Assembly: GCA_030248215.1 (NCBI GenBank)
Contig: JASANG010001979.1
Span: 124,001-188,000 of the forward strand
Source: Enoplolaimus lenunculus
Lineage: Eukaryota > Nematoda > Enoplea > Enoplida > Thoracostomopsidae
Reading direction: 5' to 3'
DNA length: 64,000 nucleotides
A program made the translations under genes and the position numbers. Positions 58,935 through 64,000 of the stretch are shown piece after piece (the first letter of the stretch is position 1; each line of letters begins with the position of its first letter). The notes beneath the pieces are model-generated. The model ran no database searches and was not told where the DNA came from. It saw nothing but the letters and a program-made list of their open reading frames with translations.

Positions 58935-59511
58935 CTAAACCTTGCAATTTTGAACCAATGGTTTGTAGTTGTCACAAGCCAAAACTACATTTAAACAAAA
59001 TCTGAAAATCAGTTATTACTTCACATTTGTCACAAAGCATTTCGGTGGTCCGAACAATTGCTAATAAATGAAACTTTCTAAACCTTGCAATTTTGAACCA
59101 ATGGTTTGTAGTTGTCACAAGCCAAAACTACATTTAAACAAAATCTGAAAATCAGTTATTACTTCACATTTGTCACAAAGCATTTCGGTGGTCCGAACAA
59201 TTGCTAATAAATGAAACTTTCTAAACCTTGCAATTTTGAACCAATGGTTTGTAGTTGTCACAAGCCAAAACTATATACATTTAAACAAAATCTGAAAATC
59301 AGTTATTACTTCACATTTGTCACAAAGCATTTCGGTGGTCCGAACAATTGCTAATAAATGAAACTTTCTAAACCTTGCAATTTTGAACCAATGGTTTGTA
59401 GTTGTCACAAGCCAAAACTACATTTAAACAAAATCTGAAAATCAGTTATTACTTCACATTTGTCACAAAGCATTTCGGTGGTCCGAACAATTGCTAATAA
59501 ATGAAACTTTC
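58935..59511. repeat. 143-bp minisatellite, four nearly identical copies
   Basis: Copies start at 58935, 59078, 59221 and 59368. They are almost identical except for a 4-bp TATA insertion in the third, so amplification is recent. Each unit contains CTAAACCTTGCAATTTTGAA, CAAGCCAAAACTAC, GGTGGTCCGAACAATTG and GCTAATAAATG; every copy therefore carries an AATAAA. It sits between the 3' ends of two convergent genes. Confidence 0.98.
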
Positions 59512-59537
59512 AATAACATTAACGGACTTTGCGCTGT

Positions 59538-59543
59538 TTTATT
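59538..59543 (-). other. Candidate polyadenylation signal, peptidase gene
   Basis: AATAAA on the - strand about 350 bases after the peptidase stop codon, just beyond the minisatellite. Candidate only. Confidence 0.3.
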
Positions 59544-59894
59544 AACAACTTTCTTAAATTTTTGTTCTTTCTTAATTGTTTACTTATATGCTAAGAGCTG
59601 GGTTTGTAAAAAGCAATGCTTCGAACTTCAGCAATTGGCATCCAATTTCGTTTCCAACATTTTACCGTTTTTAAATTTAACCCATACTTTTAGACGTGTC
59701 CCGCTTTCCAGCGGGACTGCAATAGAATAGGCTTATGTTTTAGACTATTTTTTGGTTAGCAGTTCGGAATAGGCTAAGAATACTGCTACGCCCCAAAACA
59801 GAATATCGGATATATATAACCATTTTTGTGGTAAACTCTGACTGACCGTTCTAATGTTTTGAAAATGTGTTCCCAATTTATATTAGCTACGTAG

Positions 59895-60142
59895 TTAAAT
59901 CTTCCTCGTTAGCATATTGCTCGTAGTATACAAAGCATACGTCGCCCAGGAGACTTGTTGCTTTGCAACTTCTAGCCAATCAATGCTCGTCTTGAACAAT
60001 TTGCACTCGCCGTAAGCGAAGCTGGATTCAGCGTTGCCCTCGATTGCGTTGGCTTGAATTTCAGTTGAAGGATTTTCAGTATTAAATTTTTCGGAACAAA
60101 CGGAAACCGATAACCGATAGTTCTCTAAACTATCTCTGATGC
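59895..60142 (-). CDS. Peptidase gene terminal exon
   Basis: Acceptor ATATTTTCAG; TAA at 59897-59895. The exon starts GIRDSLEN (human GIYDALFD) and ends WLEVAKQQVSWATYALYTT... (human WGEVKRQIYVAAFTVQA). Between them is a 39-codon in-frame stretch absent from the human protein. It could be coding, or a 117-bp intron at 60107-59991 (GTTTCC...TTCAAG). Confidence 0.85.
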
Positions 60143-63100
60143 CTGAAAATATAACTGACTTTGTTACTATTTATTTTGAATCCGATTTTGACGTTATTCA
60201 GCTCAAAGTTGGAAATGAGTCGGTGTATCATGGGTCAAGATTTTGCGAGTTTTGTTAGGACATGGGTCTAATGTTTTACATATAAGACCCATACTGTATT
60301 ATGTACTAATGTAATTCAACGCCGGAAATAATTTTAACTTTTGTTTACAATGTGAATTTTGCGTGCCTCTCGTGGGTCGCATAGGTCATGGATCTGCTAC
60401 TCAGGTAACGATGGTTACGGGTCTGCTTCCCATCGGTCTCGGTGTGCCGCGGATCACGCTATCGGACCCATTTATATCTCCGATTCAGGTCAGGTCCTTG
60501 TTACGACATTATTTGGACCTTTGACTTGCACTTTGTTCAAATAGACGTTCACCCACATTAAATTACGCATTCGGATGGCGTTATTAATGACAACCAGAGT
60601 TGCAGTTTATTGTTTTGGCTTAACCTGAACTGTTGTATAATACTAAGAATAGTACATTGGCGTATAACACATTAGCCTACGACATATATACCTGCAAACG
60701 TTACACCAGCATAGTTATTTGTTCGTGATGTTGCAAAAATTATATGCCGATCGTTTGCACGATACGGGCCGATACCACCAGGTTCAATGAAAGTTCGTTC
60801 CAAATTGAGCAATATATCATTGATAATACGTAATTCTGTTGCATCACGATTGTCAAGAGCTTGCTTGCAGCGTTGTTCGAAAAGTATTGATGCATTCTGA
60901 AACGTATAGCTTGGTTCAGCATGGTCGCAATCAATGAAGGGATACCGGAGATATGGCTTCCGCGAATTTCTCTGAGAAACAAATAATAATCGCCTTGAGC
61001 AAGCATCCGAATAAACTACTGAATACTCCTTGAATAGGTTAACAGGGCTGTTCGAAAATTGTTGAATCGTTCTAAAGTGTACATTAGCAGGGTACATAAT
61101 TGCTAAAGCATTACATACATAAAAGAAGGCATGTTCTGATGTTATTTCAACAGGTTCTGTGAAATTTTTTCTCTTCATATCAAACATTTAGTGGCATCTT
61201 CGCTGCTGCATTTTTACAAATTTCTTTATATATCTCAAAAAAACCAGCGGCATCTTTGGTGCCATCTTTTTACAAATTCTTAATATACGCGGCTAATATT
61301 TTTGGATCCGACACCGCCGTCATGTTATCATATGACCGGCTGCTCAACTTCACAAGACGCTCTGCGATCCTTGAATATTGAATTATTGTGAAGGACAGGG
61401 TCGGATCTAAGATCATCACCTGGATTGAACACTAAGTTTTTGTTGGCGTCTTTCCTTCTTGATTCTACTTTTGCATTAATCTTCGGCTTACCCGACACAC
61501 TGTAGATTAAATTTTATTACTGGAGTTAAGCCAACAGAATGCTATGTGTAGCTATTTGCTCGCTTCGCTCGAAAATGCATTCAACTACTGCTCACATAAA
61601 AGGACTATTCGTTTCGATTCACTCATCGGTCCGTAGAGAATATAGGCGGTTTTGAAAAAGAGCTCTAAAGGCTCCCAGGGAGCCGCGAACTCTGGGAAAG
61701 ATCGGCCAACCCTGGATCGCCCGCAAAATACATTTCACTCGCCGCTGTCTAAAGATCCCGGACTTTGATTTCGGAGGGAAGGGCGGGCAACCCGAGGTAC
61801 GGTTCTGCCGTACGCAAATATATTTATAAATTGTTACAAGAAAAAGTATGTAAAGATGTTCGAGACAATATTGCCCACCGGTGGCGGTAGGCAACAAAAA
61901 ATTTCCGGTCAGTCGCCGTTGCCCAGCAGTGGGTGATGACGCTGCGGTAAAGTTTGTGCGGCTTTTCAAATAATTGTCTATGGAAGTACCGGCACATGTT
62001 ATTTTTAGGGCCGTTCGGATTTATGGTGAGTCTGTAAAAGAGTAGGCTTACATTCTAGACCAGATTTTTTGCTTAGGCTTAGGCTTAGGATTAGAAATGC
62101 GCTTTTGCAACGCTTAGGCTTAGGCTTAGTAATACGCTTAATCTACTGTTACGGCCCTAAAAGTAACATTGGCCGAAGTACCGATGACTTTATGAATATT
62201 GTCTCTCAAAATTGATAGAAACTTTTGCAGGTGGAAAGTTGCGCACCGGTAGATAAGATATAGGCAACATTCTTTCATAAAATGTCATAAAATAATAAAT
62301 GTTTTGCAAAAACATTAATTATCGCGAACTTCGTTTTATCAAGAGTGCATGATACAAGAGTGTGCAACAGTTTGGGTTCTGCATGGTAAAAAATGTACCA
62401 CCGGGCGTTGCGTTTTTGGCCGACTCCCCCCTTGTTTAGGGGGCCGCTGTCCCGTGCAATAACCCTAAATTAAATTTTAATCGGAGCAATTTATTGCCGG
62501 ATACATAAAGTCGCATGGTTCGCATATGTTGTACACCCCTCTAAATAGAGGGGGTGGGCCAAAAACACAACACTTGAAGAGTGCATTATTTTCTACACAG
62601 AATGTACCCAGTTGCATACTCCTGTTGAAGTGTGCATCATCCACTCTTTTTATTTTATGTACCTCAAACAATTCAGACGCTGTTTTCAACGCGTCTAATT
62701 CCAAATCAGTGCCAACAAATTTCGCTAAATCGTCCAAATAATCATCAGCGATTGCACTTGCGTAATCGTGAACGTTAAATGGTATAATTATTTCTTCGCT
62801 AAGTAACCTCACCATTTCCGTCCATATTGTTCCTATCGCTTTGAAATACACATAATCTGGATCAGTTAAATTATTATAAACAAACGGAATTTCATGAATG
62901 GTATGATATAGCGGATAAGTTGCATCATGATCTCCATAATACATACCGGTCACCGGTGTACCCGAATACGATATAAACGATTTAAAATCACTTCCTGCCC
63001 CGGTTAATTTGACATCTGGAAGCCCGGTTTTGTTATTTTTAGCGTGTTTAAGCCACGATTCGTATACTGTGGAGCCTTTCGCGGCATGCGGATCCGGATT

Positions 63101-64000
63101 TTGAACAGATTGGGTAGCGTTGTAGAGAACCCGGTATAGTAACGGTACTCCCATAGCAGCAAAATTCATATAACGTTTGTCGACAGCGTTCACTGCGATA
63201 TCAACGTTGAGGTAAGTGATTGCACGCGATTCAAGAAGACGCAAATATTGTTGAACCCACTCGGTTGAACCTGTTAGTCCGATTTCTTCAGAATCCCATG
63301 CGGCAAATACAATTGTACGCCGAGGTCTCCAGTTGGTAGCGTTCATCACTGTCTGTAAAGTATAGTTGTAATGGTTAACGCTTGATAGTTTTCAATTTTG
63401 TCAAGTGTTTCCTTCACATTAAACATATGACACGTTTTGTGACAACGTAGAATTTTTTGTAAACGCGGCTTTATTTGACGTAATCAATTTTCAATTTTAT
63501 TGTCTATAAACCCTTCTCACAGACAGAATACGAGCAACTTAGCGCAAACTGTGAACGCGAAATTTTCCACAAAGCGCATTGTGCAACAATTACAACGCGT
63601 ATACACAGGCCTGTTCACGAAGTTTAGGGGGCTCAGCGACCCCAAAAAGTTTTTGCATTCGTAAACAAGTTTTAACCCCACTTGTTAGCTTTGTATATCA
63701 ACCGCGTGCAAATTCTAATTGTTTTGCTACCCTAGCAGATTGAATTTGCTACGGGCCTGATAACATAAATACAGTAATGTATACTAATAACGGATTACAG
63801 AGTAAAGGTAAACCAAATGAATTTGGCAAACAACAGAACTCTGTGAAAATCTGAAAGTTGTAGAAAATAGTACAAACACAAATCATCAAGTAGAAAATCA
63901 TATTTTCCAATGCGGCAAGGCAAAAACCTACGAATGCAAGCTACCTTAATGACGCGAGCCATCTCTAACAATACGGATGTTGCGCTATTTGGATCGATCG
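59895..64000 (-). CDS. FOLH1-like: M28 metallopeptidase, glutamate carboxypeptidase II-like (3' part of gene)
   Basis: The C-terminal 398 residues of a two-zinc M28B exopeptidase lie on the - strand. Exons in transcript order are 64000-63945 (cut by the window edge), 63352-62663, 60896-60692 and 60142-59895; phases agree. Family members are type II membrane proteins that remove C-terminal residues (often glutamate) from extracellular peptides. Visible ligands: Asp in IDPNSA, Glu-Glu in WDSEEIG (base and zinc ligand), Asp in YLNVDIA, His in YPLYHTIHE. The C-terminal helical dimerisation domain is present (LLNLERTFIEP, WLEVAKQQVSWA). Glutamate-pocket residues differ: human NDFEVF is SDFKSF here, the paired arginines before YPLYH are absent, and the Lys of NKYAG is Asn. 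Substrate preference may therefore differ, as in NAALADL-type aminopeptidases. It converges with the RhoGAP gene. Confidence 0.93.
60692..60896 (-). CDS. Peptidase gene exon (helical dimerisation domain)
   Basis: Acceptor ATACGTTTCAG, donor CAG|GTATAT at 60691; phase 0 in, phase 1 out. NASILFEQRCKQAL, INDILLNLERTFIEP and NNYAGVTFAG align with human FTEIASKFSERLQDF, NDQLMFLERAFIDP and NKYAGESFPG. The frame extends upstream into the intron without homology, so it is not counted. Confidence 0.94.
62030..62170. repeat. TTAGGC-type degenerate array (peptidase intron)
   Basis: GCTTAGGCTTAGGATTAG and GCTTAGGCTTAGGCTTAG blocks, separated by an AATGCGCTTTTGCAACGC spacer and followed by ATCTACTGTTACGGCCCT. 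The same right flank (ATCTACTGTTACGGTCCTG) follows the block at 37150. Confidence 0.78.
62355..62624. mobile_element. TA-type MITE, CAAGAGTGTGCAAC family, copy 2
   Basis: Colinear with 17213-17481: ends CAAGAGTGTGCAACAG and (reverse) CAGGAGTATGCAACTGGG, TA on the left, TT on the right. It ends 38 bases from the donor of the 690-bp peptidase exon, and the open frame reading past that donor is formed by this element. Confidence 0.75.
62663..63352 (-). CDS. Peptidase gene exon (catalytic core)
   Basis: This 690-bp exon starts after ACTTTACAG and ends at GTACAT (62662), phase 0 at both ends. It holds WRPRRTIVFAAWDSEEIG, YLNVDIA, the GAGSDFKSF loop, YPLYHTIHE and the start of the C-terminal helical domain (LKTASELFE). 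The open frame runs on past the donor to 62477, but those residues come from an inserted MITE, and the match to human GCPII resumes only in the next exon. Confidence 0.95.
63945..64000 (-). CDS. Peptidase gene exon, partial at right edge
   Basis: Reading leftward from the window edge, IDPNSATSVLLEMARVIK is followed by a GTAGCT donor at 63944. It matches the human GCPII segment GGIDPQSGAAVVHEIVRSF, including the Asp that bridges both zinc ions. The exon and the rest of the gene continue beyond 64000. Confidence 0.88.

Larger units (their letters stand above)
60897..62662. other. Intron of the peptidase gene
   Basis: It holds a CTCGCTTCGCTCG motif at 61558, a GC-richer block (61620-61950) with no recognisable product, a TTAGGC-type block (62030-62170) and a TA-type MITE (62355-62624) close to the upstream exon's donor. 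No additional exon is needed for continuity with GCPII. Confidence 0.6.

Noticed and set aside
61007-61187. Upstream extension of the peptidase frame (starting MFDMKRKNFTEP)
   Set aside because: Match to GCPII begins only at NASILFEQ, right after an ATACGTTTCAG acceptor. The extension is intron.
1-64000. Endogenous retrovirus, LTR element, Polinton or LINE
   Set aside because: No reverse transcriptase, integrase, capsid or polymerase motifs were seen in any frame, and no long terminal repeats.
1-64000. tRNA or rRNA genes
   Set aside because: Scattered GGTTCGAA-like strings occur, but none has a matching A box and foldable arms; scanning by eye is limited.

Overview
The window is eukaryotic and AT-rich, with long repeat-filled introns and GT-AG splice sites. 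It is probably from a nematode. The clearest hint is that degenerate arrays of TTAGGC, the nematode telomere repeat unit, recur in many introns. The species cannot be fixed from sequence alone; a repeat-rich early-branching (enoplean) nematode would fit. No bacterial operons, rRNA, tRNA, CRISPR array or endogenous virus was recognised.

Two protein-coding genes face each other tail to tail. The first, on the + strand, spans 4500-57527. I assembled it as 28 coding exons whose splice phases all agree, giving about 1609 residues. It encodes a Rho GTPase-activating protein of the ARHGAP29/ARHGAP45/GMIP family: N-terminal F-BAR-like coiled-coil region, atypical C1 zinc finger, RhoGAP domain with arginine finger, and a long low-complexity tail. 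Introns 3 (13 kb), 4 (6.5 kb) and 11 (8.2 kb) make up most of its length. A likely alternative first exon lies inside intron 3 at 17551-17735.

The second gene, on the - strand, runs from 59895 past the right edge. It encodes the C-terminal part of an M28 metallopeptidase of the glutamate carboxypeptidase II (NAALADase/FOLH1) family. Four exons are visible. All zinc ligands in view are kept, but residues that recognise glutamate in the human enzyme are changed.

The rest is introns and intergenic DNA packed with non-autonomous DNA transposons and tandem repeats. These include hAT-like MITEs with 8-bp target duplications, TA-flanked mariner-type MITEs, a Helentron/DINE-like element with 155-bp internal repeats, a foldback element, and minisatellites of 35, 55, 143 and 175 bp. 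Several elements lie within 10-50 bp of exon boundaries. Region by region: 1-4499 intergenic; 4500-7468 N-terminal exons; 7469-27263 giant introns with one small exon and the alternative first exon; 27264-33076 F-BAR exons; 33077-41259 repeat-filled intron; 41260-47113 end of F-BAR, linker and first half of C1; 48176-52565 second half of C1 plus RhoGAP; 53372-57527 tail; 57528-59894 convergent intergenic with a 4-copy minisatellite; 59895-64000 peptidase gene.

I found no self-contained novel system. The points most worth following are the splice-site-adjacent transposons, the TTAGGC-bearing dispersed repeats, the alternative first exon, a duplicated RhoGAP exon end, and an in-frame 117-bp segment in the last peptidase exon.
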